Shown: in pieces, positions 26,770-34,995 of the stretch
Position numbering within the stretch: the first letter of the stretch is position 1
Layout of the letters: every line of letters begins with the position of its first letter
Assembly (NCBI RefSeq): GCF_003318235.1
Contig: NZ_QOCG01000030.1
Location: 1-64,000 of the forward strand
Direction: 5' to 3'
Source: Loktanella sp. D2R18
GTDB taxonomy: Bacteria; Pseudomonadota; Alphaproteobacteria; Rhodobacterales; Rhodobacteraceae
Length of the DNA: 64,000 bases
The notes under the pieces: model-generated
Told to the model about the DNA's origin: nothing
The model's input: only the letters and a program-made list of their open reading frames with translations
Database searches by the model: none
Translations under genes and position numbers: made by a program

Positions 26770-28446
26770 TTATTCGTCACCGCCTTTAAGAGCCGCACCA
26801 AGGATATCGCCCAAAGATGCGCCAGAGTCGGATGAACCGAACTGCTCAACAGCTTCTTTTTCTTCAGCGATTTCACGTGCTTTGATCGACAGACCCAGTT
26901 TGCGTGTTTTGCTGTCGATGTTGGTAACGCGGACGTCAACCTTGTCGCCAACGCCGAAACGCTCTGGACGCTGCTCTGCACGGTCACGTGACAGATCTGA
27001 ACGACGGATAAAGGATTTCGCACCTTCATAGTCGACCTCAATGCCGCCATCTTCGATCTTCGTCACTTCAACAGTGATGATCGAACCGCGCTTCACGCCG
27101 CCAACGGCTTCTGCGAACGGATCACCGTCCAACGCTTTGATGGACAGAGAAATACGCTCTTTCTCAACGTCAACTTCAGCAACCTTGGCTTTGACAATGT
27201 CACCTTTGCGGAAATCGCCGATGACGTCTTCGCCACGGCCTTCCCATGTCAGGTCAGACAAGTGAACCATGCCGTCGATGTCGCCTTCGAGGCCAATAAA
27301 CAGACCGAATTCGGTGATGTTTTTGACTTCGCCTTCGACTTCAGTGCCTTCTGGGTGTGTCTCAGCAAAGACTTCCCATGGGTTGCGCTGTGTCTGCTTG
27401 AGACCAAGTGAAACGCGACGCTTGGCTGAATCGATTTCCAGAACCATGACTTCGACTTCTTGTGAAGTAGACACGATTTTGCCTGGGTGTACGTTTTTCT
27501 TTGTCCAAGACATTTCAGAAACGTGCACAAGACCCTCAACACCGGCTTCCAGCTCAACAAATGCGCCGTAATCAGTGATGTTGGTCACGCGGCCCTGATG
27601 CACAGAACCAAGGCTGAATTTCGCTTCAACAGCATCCCATGGATCTTCTTGCAGCTGCTTCATGCCGAGGCTGATGCGGTGGGTTTCTTTGTTGATCTTG
27701 ATGACCTGCACCTTGATCGTCTCACCAATTGTGAGGATCTCGGATGGGTGGTTGACGCGGCGCCATGCCATGTCAGTCACGTGCAGCAAACCGTCAACAC
27801 CGCCAAGGTCAACGAACGCACCGTATTCGGTGATGTTCTTGACGACGCCGTCAACTTCTTGGCCTTCTGTCAGGTTGCCAATAACTTCGGCGCGCTGTTC
27901 GGCACGTGATTCTTCAAGGATCGCACGGCGTGATACAACGATGTTTCCGCGACGGCGGTCCATCTTCAGGATTTGGAATGGCTGTTTCAGACCCATCAAT
28001 GGGCCCGCGTCACGCACTGGGCGGACGTCAACCTGAGAACCCGGCAAAAACGCAACCGCGCCGCCAAGATCAACAGTGAAACCACCTTTGACGCGGCCAA
28101 AGATAGCCCCATCAACGCGAAGTTCGTCAGCGTATGCTTTTTCCAGACGATCCCAAGCTTCCTCACGGCGCGCCATCTCACGAGAGATAACAGCTTCGCC
28201 ACGGGCGTTCTCAACTTGGCGCAGGAACACTTCGACAGTGTCACCAACAGCCAGTTCAGCGTCTTCACCTGGGTTTGCAAATTCTTTCAGATCAACGCGG
28301 CCTTCCATTTTGTAGCCGACGTCGATGATCGCTTGGCCAGCCTCGATAGAGATGACTTTGCCTTTGACAACAGACCCTTCGGCCGGTGTGTCCATTTCGA
28401 AGCTTTCGTTCAAGAGTGCTTCAAACTCTTCCATTGTATTAGCCAT
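26770..28446 (-). CDS. rpsA: 30S ribosomal protein S1
   Basis: This 558-residue protein helps the 30S subunit bind and unfold mRNA. It consists of six S1/OB-fold repeats of about 75-85 residues, with repeated signatures such as KNITEYGAFVDLGGVDGLLH and VTNITDYGAFVELEAGVEGL. The ATG at 28446 (MANTMEEFEALL) is the standard start; a longer frame from 28566 has no support. A good promoter lies at 28621-28649, giving a leader of about 170 nt, and a terminator follows. The aroA-cmk pair usually found just upstream in alphaproteobacteria is here 2.8 kb away, and ihfB is absent downstream. Confidence 0.97.
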   Translation of the reverse strand: MANTMEEFEALLNESFEMDTPAEGSVVKGKVISIEAGQAIIDVGYKMEGRVDLKEFANPGEDAELAVGDTVEVFLRQVENARGEAVISREMARREEAWDRLEKAYADELRVDGAIFGRVKGGFTVDLGGAVAFLPGSQVDVRPVRDAGPLMGLKQPFQILKMDRRRGNIVVSRRAILEESRAEQRAEVIGNLTEGQEVDGVVKNITEYGAFVDLGGVDGLLHVTDMAWRRVNHPSEILTIGETIKVQVIKINKETHRISLGMKQLQEDPWDAVEAKFSLGSVHQGRVTNITDYGAFVELEAGVEGLVHVSEMSWTKKNVHPGKIVSTSQEVEVMVLEIDSAKRRVSLGLKQTQRNPWEVFAETHPEGTEVEGEVKNITEFGLFIGLEGDIDGMVHLSDLTWEGRGEDVIGDFRKGDIVKAKVAEVDVEKERISLSIKALDGDPFAEAVGGVKRGSIITVEVTKIEDGGIEVDYEGAKSFIRRSDLSRDRAEQRPERFGVGDKVDVRVTNIDSKTRKLGLSIKAREIAEEKEAVEQFGSSDSGASLGDILGAALKGGDE

Positions 28447-28847
28447 GTGGCGTCGTTTTCCTAACGTTTTGGTTTTATACGGGCCGTGCGGTTGTCTCCG
28501 CCGGTCTTTGGATTTCAGTTGGTCTGAGCACCTTCGCGAACATAAAACAACAGGGCCGGTAAACACCGACCCCGCTCAAGTCTCACGCCCGCACCTGTTC
28601 TCGGCACTTCGACAGGGCGGCGTATAGGTCGGTTCTGGTATGTTTGCAAGGGATTTTGTCTCTTTTACGCGCCCTGCGCAGCAAGCAAATCCAAACGCCC
28701 GCCCTGTCAGGGCAGTTAGCGTGCTGCCTTTTCATCTCTCTGGTTCAGAGTCCGCAGTTATAGACACTTTTAGCAATGTTGATGTCTGCCGCTACCGACA
28801 GTGGGTTATAGCCCATCCCGGTGAAAATTACCTGCCGTGCAAGTAGC
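28447..28847. other. Leader and promoter region of rpsA
   Basis: No gene is supported in these 400 bp; a 68-codon frame at 28640-28846 has no ribosome-binding site and no recognisable content. The stretch holds the predicted rpsA promoter, a leader of about 170 nt, and a compact palindrome GCCCTG-T-CAGGGC at 28701-28713 that could end transcription from the upstream gene. Confidence 0.6.
28621..28649 (-). promoter_or_regulatory. Predicted sigma-70 promoter of rpsA
   Basis: On the minus strand TTGCAA (28649-28644) and TATACG (28626-28621) are separated by exactly 17 bp. The predicted start near 28614 leaves a long leader before the rpsA ATG at 28446, where S1 autoregulation could act. Confidence 0.55.
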
Positions 28848-29567
28848 TTATTGCGCCAAAAACCTCTCTATATCTCTTATCATATTTTGCCGCACAAAAT
28901 CGGCTGGGAACTCAACAACTCCGTCGGCTTCAATCATCTCCAAAAGTGGTTCGAGACTTGGTTCAAAGAACCCCGGTGCAGTCGAAATCGTAGACATTGT
29001 GATGTCTTGTATTTCCTGCCTAGTTACTATGAACGCTTCGCCGGGTGGCCTACTGGTAAACGCACTATACCGTGTGAAATCATCGAGCTCCAAATAGCTT
29101 CCCCAATCATCAAGAACCTCTCGGTATCCGTAGCGACCCGAATACTTCGGTTCAAATATACCTTCGTCTTTTGCGATCGACAGCATGCGTTCACCAGTTG
29201 GTGTCTGAAAAAAGTCGACTATCTCGGACAGACCGTCAGCGCCAAATTGTTCAACGGTAATATTTTCCACGAAGGTTCGATGTTCGTCAAATATGTCTTG
29301 CGCTGTTCGTTTAGGAATCAGGGCGTAGAAACGACGTTCGTCCACAACGCGCGCATTGTCTGTATCAAGTGCTTCACGATAAAAACGTTCAGTATTTAAC
29401 CGGTGGTCAGTCTGGATACGAATCCAAAGCCCATCACCCATTAAATGCGATATGAAAAACCTGGCATCTTCGCTGGTATCAGCAAACGAAGCCTTTCCAG
29501 CCAAACACATTAAAATGATGAGTGAAGTTTTCAGAAAAGATGATCTACGGGGCAACGAAATCTCCAT
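28848..29567 (-). CDS. Exported DUF2059-like protein
   Basis: This 239-residue protein has an N-terminal hydrophobic segment with signal-peptide character (about residues 10-29, ending CLAGKASFA before DTS). It is rich in acidic and aromatic residues. The segment LSEIVDFFQTPTGERMLSIA resembles the helical DUF2059 motif (aromatic, TPxG, then hydrophobic), seen in small periplasmic proteins of unknown function. Codon use is more AT-rich than that of rpsA or cmk. With the PilJ-domain gene it lies in the space between cmk and rpsA. Family assignment is tentative. Confidence 0.7.
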   Translation of the reverse strand: MEISLPRRSSFLKTSLIILMCLAGKASFADTSEDARFFISHLMGDGLWIRIQTDHRLNTERFYREALDTDNARVVDERRFYALIPKRTAQDIFDEHRTFVENITVEQFGADGLSEIVDFFQTPTGERMLSIAKDEGIFEPKYSGRYGYREVLDDWGSYLELDDFTRYSAFTSRPPGEAFIVTRQEIQDITMSTISTAPGFFEPSLEPLLEMIEADGVVEFPADFVRQNMIRDIERFLAQ

Positions 29568-29941
29568 ATGCTATTGAATACAAAAGCGCATACTTACAAT
29601 TGAGTGAAGTCTTTTAATGATTTCTCACATATATAAATTTACTGATCATATCCATGAGGCACATTTGCAGAATGCGGCATCAAAGCCGCCATTGGCGCTG
29701 CCACAACGAAATCTAAAGATGTCCACACAGCCGGCAATCTCAAATCCTAACAGTTCTTAGCGCATGCCCCATTAACCAACCTCTCCCACCTCAAAACCAC
29801 ACAACTTGCCATACACTGTGCATACGCAAATCCGACGTTTTGCCGACCGTATATTTCTTATGTTTTCAAAGCATAAACGCGCATTAACCCGCCCGCGTGT
29901 TGCGCGGGCAGGCTGGGACACCGTTCGGTGCCTGCCCGCAT
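29568..29941. other. Intergenic region with nested inverted repeats
   Basis: No supported gene in 374 bp. GCGGGCAGGC (29904-29913) and GCCTGCCCGC (29930-29939) are perfect 10-bp arms ending 2 bp from the stop of the PilJ-domain gene. The left arm also overlaps a second hairpin CCCGCG/CGCGGG (29892-29908). Together they probably terminate or protect the minus-strand transcript, though no long T-run follows. The rest is AT-rich. Confidence 0.55.
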
Positions 29942-30868
29942 TTACATATTATCAAGCGGAACCAATGTTGCGGCGGCGTCGACGTACATGCCGACGACCG
30001 TGTTCATATTGGCCATCGTGACGTTCAACTGTTGGAATTTCACCGTGTTGCCATCGGCATCAAGAGAATTGCCCGCAAGCACCTCTGTCACATAGGGCTT
30101 TGCGCCGCTCCAGTCAGTCAGCACACCATCAAGACCTGTTGCGATCATGTCGTTTGGTGGTGGCTGCACGCCCACAACTGGCATGCCGTTTTGCAATGCA
30201 TCCAACGAGTTTTCAAAAATACGCATCGTCGTTTGAAGATCTTCGACAGTCACTGTCGTATCGAAATCACCCTCTAGAATGCAGGATTCTTTGGACATTT
30301 TCTGCGTCAACATGCGCTGCCGCCCTGAAATGTCGACCAAAACCAAAGCTGCAAATGTTGTCGCATTTGGGTTGGAATATTGCTGTACAAGCCGTTCAAC
30401 CAACAACTGGGCCGCGCGCAAAACGGGCAAGTTTTCATTCAGCACATAATTGCGCTCGGCCTCGGTCGCAGTGTCGTTTGCAACTGCTTCGGCGGCAGCC
30501 CTCAGCGGCTCCCACAATGTGCGCAGCTCCGCAATGAGCGCAAGCGTCTGTCCATTCGTTTCAGGCAGTTGAATGCTCAGATCAGCGTCCCCAAATTCGA
30601 GCCCGGTCAGAATTTTTTCAAACTCCGTCGTTGCAGCCACCAGCAAAGCCGCCGAACCCTCTACATCAATACCGCGCGAAAAGTGGCATGCCGCCGATGG
30701 AACACGCTGTGACAACATCCGCAATTTCCCAGAAAAATTAATTCGTTGCTCCGCATTTTCTTCGATGATCGGCGCGCTCTGGCCGAGCGCGATGCTGGGC
30801 ACGATAGTTGCCGGGTATGCAGCTCCAAGTAGAAACACGAGTTTCAGGTGCTTAGGTATCATAATCAT
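29942..30868 (-). CDS. Periplasmic protein with two PilJ/NarX-type sensor modules
   Basis: This protein of about 308 residues has a signal peptide (cleavage near SIALGQ-SAP) and then two copies of a four-helix-bundle sensor module. Each opens with the same signature: INFSGKLRMLSQRV at about residues 43-56 and VDISGRQRMLTQKM at about 178-191. This is the PilJ N-terminal domain pattern, related to the NarX nitrate-sensor domain, whose corresponding arginine contacts nitrate. There is no membrane helix after the signal and no kinase or methyl-accepting domain, so it is a free periplasmic binding protein at most. Two starts (30868, 30862) are possible. An FNR-type box lies upstream. Ligand binding is inference. 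Confidence 0.75.
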   Translation of the reverse strand: MIMIPKHLKLVFLLGAAYPATIVPSIALGQSAPIIEENAEQRINFSGKLRMLSQRVPSAACHFSRGIDVEGSAALLVAATTEFEKILTGLEFGDADLSIQLPETNGQTLALIAELRTLWEPLRAAAEAVANDTATEAERNYVLNENLPVLRAAQLLVERLVQQYSNPNATTFAALVLVDISGRQRMLTQKMSKESCILEGDFDTTVTVEDLQTTMRIFENSLDALQNGMPVVGVQPPPNDMIATGLDGVLTDWSGAKPYVTEVLAGNSLDADGNTVKFQQLNVTMANMNTVVGMYVDAAATLVPLDNM

Positions 30869-31219
30869 CTTTCTGTCTTTATTCTTAGGGAATGACTGCG
30901 CCGTCGGTGCGCCAAATGACATTCGGTTCGTTCGGCTTTACGTGGGCGTCTCAAGCGTTGGAGAGAAACCCTAAAAATGCTTATAATTATGATTATGTTT
31001 GATTTATGTCAAATTCGGTGAACCGCAGAAAACTGCAAGTTTGGCTGCTTTTTACGCGGAAAAAATCCCGACTGATCACTTATTGTGCAATGCAAGAACT
31101 CCACGACTCACCCAGCATAAATCACAATCGAAGGGTGTGTTCATACTTTATGAATGTGCAACACATGCGCAGTTCCACGAAACCTATTTACGAACCCCGT
31201 ACCATCCGCACGATGCAAA
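30869..31219. other. Promoter region of the PilJ-domain gene and downstream of cmk
   Basis: No gene is supported; an 87-codon plus-strand frame at 31006 has no ribosome-binding site or family resemblance. The region is AT-rich around 30970-31015 and contains the FNR-type box and promoter-like elements for the leftward gene. Confidence 0.55.
30986..31012 (-). promoter_or_regulatory. FNR/CRP-family box and promoter elements for the PilJ-domain gene
   Basis: TTGATTTATGTCAA at 30999-31012 matches the FNR-family pattern TTGAY-N4-RTCAA on both half-sites. On the minus strand the same bases give TTGACA, a perfect -35, followed after 15 bp by CATAAT (30991-30986). Regulation by FnrL or a Dnr/NnrR-type nitric-oxide regulator is plausible but inferred. 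Confidence 0.55.
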
Positions 31220-31834
31220 TCACCGCACGCCCAACCCAGACCGAACGGCTTCAATTGCCGCGGCGGTAGCCTGCGCAATCGTCATATCTGACGTGTCAAT
31301 TTCCACTGAATCATCTGCTGCGACCAGCGGTGCTTCTTCACGGCTGCGATCACGTGCGTCGCGGATTTTGACATCTGCCAGAACCTGGTCAAGGGTGATT
31401 TCCATACCCTTACCCACTAGCTCGTTGAAGCGTCGCTCGGCCCGGCATTCCGCTGAGGCCGTCACAAAGAGTTTCACAGGCGCATCTGGACAAATCACTG
31501 TGCCGACATCACGCCCATCCAAAACCGCCCCACCATCCCGCGCTGCAAATTTGCGCTGAAACGCGACAAGCGCGCTGCGGACATCTGCGATCACCGCGAT
31601 TTCGCTGGCAGCTTGGGCCACCGCAGGCGTTCGCAAACTATCATCTTCAAGGTCACGCGGATCAAGCAGTTGCGCCGCTGCAACCGGATCAGCCCCGGCA
31701 AGCACCTTAGCACCGACAGCGCGGTACAAAAGCCCAGTATCAAGGTGTGCAAAGCCGAAATGCGCGGCAACGGCCTTGCTGATCGTGCCTTTTCCAGCGG
31801 CAGCAGGCCCGTCAATCGCGACCGTAAATATCAT
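31220..31834 (-). CDS. cmk: Cytidylate kinase
   Basis: This 204-residue P-loop kinase phosphorylates CMP/dCMP. The P-loop [14 protein letters not shown] is at residues about 7-20, and the GRDVGTV substrate loop and the lid arginines ([13 protein letters not shown]) are present. Its ATG overlaps the aroA stop (ATGA). In many alphaproteobacteria rpsA follows directly; here two periplasmic-protein genes intervene. Confidence 0.95.
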   Translation of the reverse strand: MIFTVAIDGPAAAGKGTISKAVAAHFGFAHLDTGLLYRAVGAKVLAGADPVAAAQLLDPRDLEDDSLRTPAVAQAASEIAVIADVRSALVAFQRKFAARDGGAVLDGRDVGTVICPDAPVKLFVTASAECRAERRFNELVGKGMEITLDQVLADVKIRDARDRSREEAPLVAADDSVEIDTSDMTIAQATAAAIEAVRSGLGVR

Positions 31835-33183
31835 GCGTTTGCGCGCACGACCTGCGCCCCAAGCCCCGCCATCAGCGGTTCAAAAATAGGGAATGATGTC
31901 GCAATCGGTGATCCATCATCGACGGACATCGGTTTTTGCGTCGCCATCCCCATCACCATAAATGCCATCGCAATCCGGTGGTCCAACACGCTGTCCACAG
32001 TCACGCCGCCGGGTACATTGCCGTGCCCTAACCCGGTGACTTTCCACCAGTCGGGGCCTTCGTCCACGGAAACGCCCGCGGCGCGCAGCCCTTTGGCCAT
32101 CGCGTCGATCCGGTCGCTTTCTTTGACGCGCAATTCCTTGACACCCTGCATATCAGTGACGCCTTGCGCAAAGGACGCAACCACCGAAAGCACGGGATAT
32201 TCGTCAATCATGCTGGCCGCACGCGCAGGCGGCACCGCAATCCCTTTGAGATCAGGAGAATATTTCGCGCGCAAATCGGCAACCGGTTCACCGCCTTCTT
32301 CGCGCATATTTTCATAGGTCAGATCCGCGCCCATCTCGATCAGCGTTGTGAATAGGCCGGCGCGTGTCGGGTTCAACCCAATATTGGGGACCAGCACGTC
32401 AGAGCCGGGCGTGATGATCGCCGCGCAGACTGGGAAAGCCGCCGACGACGGATCGCGCGGCACAACAATAGTTTGCCCCTGTAATTCAGGTTGCCCATCC
32501 AAGGTAATCACCCGACCTTCTTCGGTGTCTTCAACCGTCAATGTCGCACCAAACCCTTGCAACATGCGTTCCGTGTGGTCGCGCGTCGCTTCTTTTTCGA
32601 TCACAACCGTTTGGCCCGGCGCGTTCAACCCAGCGAGCAGAACCGCAGATTTCACCTGCGCAGAGGGGACAGGCACAGTGTAACGCACTGGCACCGGATC
32701 GGCGGCCCCGACAAGGGTCATTGGCAGGCGCCCCCCTTCACGGCCAACGGTTTGTGTCCCAAACAGCGCTAGCGGGTCGGTCACACGGCCCATCGGGCGG
32801 CCATTAAGCGATGCGTCGCCCGTGAATGTCACTGTGATCGGTGATGTCGCCATTGCGCCCATGATCAGGCGCACGCCGGTACCTGAATTGCCGCAATCAA
32901 TCACATTCTCAGGCTCGGCAAAGCCGCCGACACCCACACCTTGCACCGACCATTCACCGCCGCCGTGATCTGTCACTGTCGCCCCAAAGGCGCGCATCGC
33001 CTTGGCCGTGTCCAGCACGTCCTCGCCTTCGAGCAAGCCCGTCACCCGTGTTTCCCCAACGGACAACGCCCCTAAAATCAACGAGCGGTGCGAGATGGAT
33101 TTGTCGCCGGGCACATTGGCCTCACCCTTTAGCGGGCCGCAAGGGCGGGATGTCATGGGAATGGGGGTACCGTGGCCGGACAT
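31831..33183 (-). CDS. aroA: 3-Phosphoshikimate 1-carboxyvinyltransferase (EPSP synthase)
   Basis: This 450-residue shikimate-pathway enzyme joins PEP and shikimate-3-phosphate. Visible signatures are [13 protein letters not shown] near residue 25, [12 protein letters not shown] near 100 and the [11 protein letters not shown] motif near 355. Length and the alanine in [15 protein letters not shown] are compatible with class II enzymes, though I cannot assign inhibitor sensitivity with certainty. It is coupled to cmk by a 4-nt overlap. Confidence 0.95.
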   Translation of the reverse strand: MSGHGTPIPMTSRPCGPLKGEANVPGDKSISHRSLILGALSVGETRVTGLLEGEDVLDTAKAMRAFGATVTDHGGGEWSVQGVGVGGFAEPENVIDCGNSGTGVRLIMGAMATSPITVTFTGDASLNGRPMGRVTDPLALFGTQTVGREGGRLPMTLVGAADPVPVRYTVPVPSAQVKSAVLLAGLNAPGQTVVIEKEATRDHTERMLQGFGATLTVEDTEEGRVITLDGQPELQGQTIVVPRDPSSAAFPVCAAIITPGSDVLVPNIGLNPTRAGLFTTLIEMGADLTYENMREEGGEPVADLRAKYSPDLKGIAVPPARAASMIDEYPVLSVVASFAQGVTDMQGVKELRVKESDRIDAMAKGLRAAGVSVDEGPDWWKVTGLGHGNVPGGVTVDSVLDHRIAMAFMVMGMATQKPMSVDDGSPIATSFPIFEPLMAGLGAQVVRANA

Positions 33184-33241
33184 AGCGTATTCCTTTATTC
33201 TTCAAGGGGCGGTTTACCGCAGGGCGGCAAGAGGGTCTATG

Positions 33242-33955
33242 TCAGATCCGCAGGAAAGTCAGGTAATGGGGGGTACGCCCTTCGCGCAGGGCTTTTTGCT
33301 CGTAGCGGGTCGAAATCCAATCACCCCAGGGATCGCGCCAATCTGCGGGCCCTTCGGCCAGCCATTCGAACCCTTGCGGTGGCACCTCTTCAAGCGTTTG
33401 GCGCACATAATCTTTGATATCCGTCGCAACGCGCAATTCTGCACCCGGCTTCATCACGCGGTGCAACGGGGCCAAATGTTCTGGCGTCACAAAGCGACGG
33501 CGATGGTGCCGTTTTTTTGGCCACGGATCTGGATAGTTTAGGAACACCTTGCTCAGGCTATTGTCCGGCAAAACATCAAACAGATCCCGCACATCGCCCG
33601 GATGGACGCGCAGATTGTCGACGTCCGCCTTGCGGATTTTACCCAATAGCATTGCAACACCGTTGATAAACGGCTCGCAGCCAATCAGCCCAATGTCGGG
33701 ATAGGTTTCGGCCATGTGGACCAGATGTTCACCACCGCCAAAGCCGATCTCTAGCCAGACATCTTTGCCGGGAAAGACCGTGTTTAGATCAAGCGGCGTC
33801 CGTTCGGGGTTTTCTTCCCAACTGATTGGCCCCGGGGACAGGGGGATCAGATCGTTATCAAGGTAATCTTGCTGGCTGTTCCGGATCGTCTTGCCCCGGA
33901 AACGGCCATAGAAATTGCGCCACGGAGCGCCCGAAGGGTGTCTATCGTTTTCCAT
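33242..33955 (-). CDS. trmB: tRNA (guanine-N7-)-methyltransferase
   Basis: This 237-residue SAM-dependent enzyme forms m7G46 in tRNA. The SAM motif LEIGFGGGEHLVHMAE and the catalytic NYPDPWPKKRHHRRRF are present. The ATG at 33955 (MENDRHPSG) gives family length; a much longer frame reaching 34264 overlaps the next gene and is rejected. trmB commonly follows metK in this group; here two unrelated genes lie between them. Confidence 0.94.
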   Translation of the reverse strand: MENDRHPSGAPWRNFYGRFRGKTIRNSQQDYLDNDLIPLSPGPISWEENPERTPLDLNTVFPGKDVWLEIGFGGGEHLVHMAETYPDIGLIGCEPFINGVAMLLGKIRKADVDNLRVHPGDVRDLFDVLPDNSLSKVFLNYPDPWPKKRHHRRRFVTPEHLAPLHRVMKPGAELRVATDIKDYVRQTLEEVPPQGFEWLAEGPADWRDPWGDWISTRYEQKALREGRTPHYLTFLRI

Positions 33956-33995
33956 GACGCTGCCATAGCAAGCCGCCGCGCGCTGCGCAATTGGT

Positions 33996-34649
33996 TCAGT
34001 CGCGCAAGACACCTGACTCTTCAAGTTGGCGGCGTGTCGGATACCACATGTTTGACCGCTCGCGCTTTGTTTCGATCGCAAACACAGGATCAACACCGCG
34101 TGCGACCAAATAGGAAAGCTGGTTATGCATCTCGGTCTGTACATCCCGGTACAGCCATTGCCCAAAATCAAATGGATTGTCCCAGTTTTCTTCGCGATGC
34201 CAATATTTGTAATATTCGCGCAGCCCATCCGCGTTCCACGCGTTTTGATGAAATCCGATCGCACTTCCGCGGTCCATTTCGCGGCGTTCGCCAGCCAAAA
34301 ACAGCGTCACACAAGCACTGCTACATTCACCCGAGACGCGCGTATCCAAACGATAATCCATCGCGATCCGCGCCATTTGTTCGCCCGCCCAAACAGAGCC
34401 GCCCGTACTGGTCAGCCGCAGCAGCTTTGTGTTTGGGTTCTCAGCCAAGATGTCAGAGAACGCATCGACGTCAGTGCTGTCCATTTCCGCATACTGGTCT
34501 GGCGGCACGTTGTTTGTATTGTAAACAAGCGTCGTGCCATCGACAAAGAACTTACCAATCCGCGCATCATCACTCACCGGTAGTTTTTGGGCCATAACGG
34601 GGCCAGAAGCCCCTAGACACACAACAACAAAAACGCGAAACAATTTCAT
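33996..34649 (-). CDS. Periplasmic ClpP/crotonase-like protein (COG3904 type)
   Basis: This 217-residue protein has a signal peptide (residues 1-20, cleavage after GPVMA). The mature domain looks like the ClpP/SppA fold: LRLTSTGGSVWAGEQMARIA (oxyanion-strand glycines) followed by GECSSACVTLFLAG with the serine and cysteines at the nucleophile turn, and GFHQN. This matches the COG3904 class of predicted periplasmic proteins; proteolytic activity is unproven. The ATG at 34649 starts the signal peptide. It lies just upstream of trmB on the same strand. Confidence 0.75.
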   Translation of the reverse strand: MKLFRVFVVVCLGASGPVMAQKLPVSDDARIGKFFVDGTTLVYNTNNVPPDQYAEMDSTDVDAFSDILAENPNTKLLRLTSTGGSVWAGEQMARIAMDYRLDTRVSGECSSACVTLFLAGERREMDRGSAIGFHQNAWNADGLREYYKYWHREENWDNPFDFGQWLYRDVQTEMHNQLSYLVARGVDPVFAIETKRERSNMWYPTRRQLEESGVLRD

Positions 34650-34995
34650 AACACTCTCCCAAGACTTGCTTGATTTGAACTGCATTCGCGCGGAACCCTC
34701 AACCCCTTAGGCTGAAAAAAACACATTGATCGGAGCAGAAACGTGACCTTATCCATGCGCAACTGACGCGACCTGTTGAAAGAGCCTAGCATCTCGAAAT
34801 TGCAGCGATTGCCAGAGGTATGTAGATTTGGTTCGCATCCATTGATAAGAGACGTGTCCCACATAGGTGACCCAACTCGTGGATGCGAAGGTGCCTACAC
34901 TTGTGGCCATTCACCGCACCATTCGAATGGCAGCATTTATGGTCTTGCCCGTCGAGGGTATTGTGCACGGCAGCAGTTACGTTGATGCTGAGAAG
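34650..34995. other. Divergent intergenic region with a 10-bp inverted repeat
   Basis: About 345 bp separate the COG3904-type gene from the MFS gene. No gene is supported. TTCGCATCCA (34832-34841) and TGGATGCGAA (34880-34889) are perfect inverted copies 38 bp apart. This could be an operator pair, a large hairpin or a scar of a lost element. Confidence 0.5.

Noticed and set aside
28736-28756. tRNA T-arm-like GGTTCAGAGTCC
   Set aside because: It is a simple CTCTG/CAGAG hairpin; the loop does not fit TTCRANY and no acceptor, D-arm or anticodon arm can be placed around it.
28640-28846. 68-codon plus-strand frame near rpsA
   Set aside because: It overlaps the predicted rpsA promoter and has no ribosome-binding site or recognisable content.
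29806-30021. 71-codon plus-strand frame
   Set aside because: Runs through the hairpin pair and into the antisense of the PilJ-domain gene; no supporting features.
31006-31269. 87-codon plus-strand frame before cmk
   Set aside because: AT-rich intergenic sequence antisense to the cmk end, no start signal, no domain.
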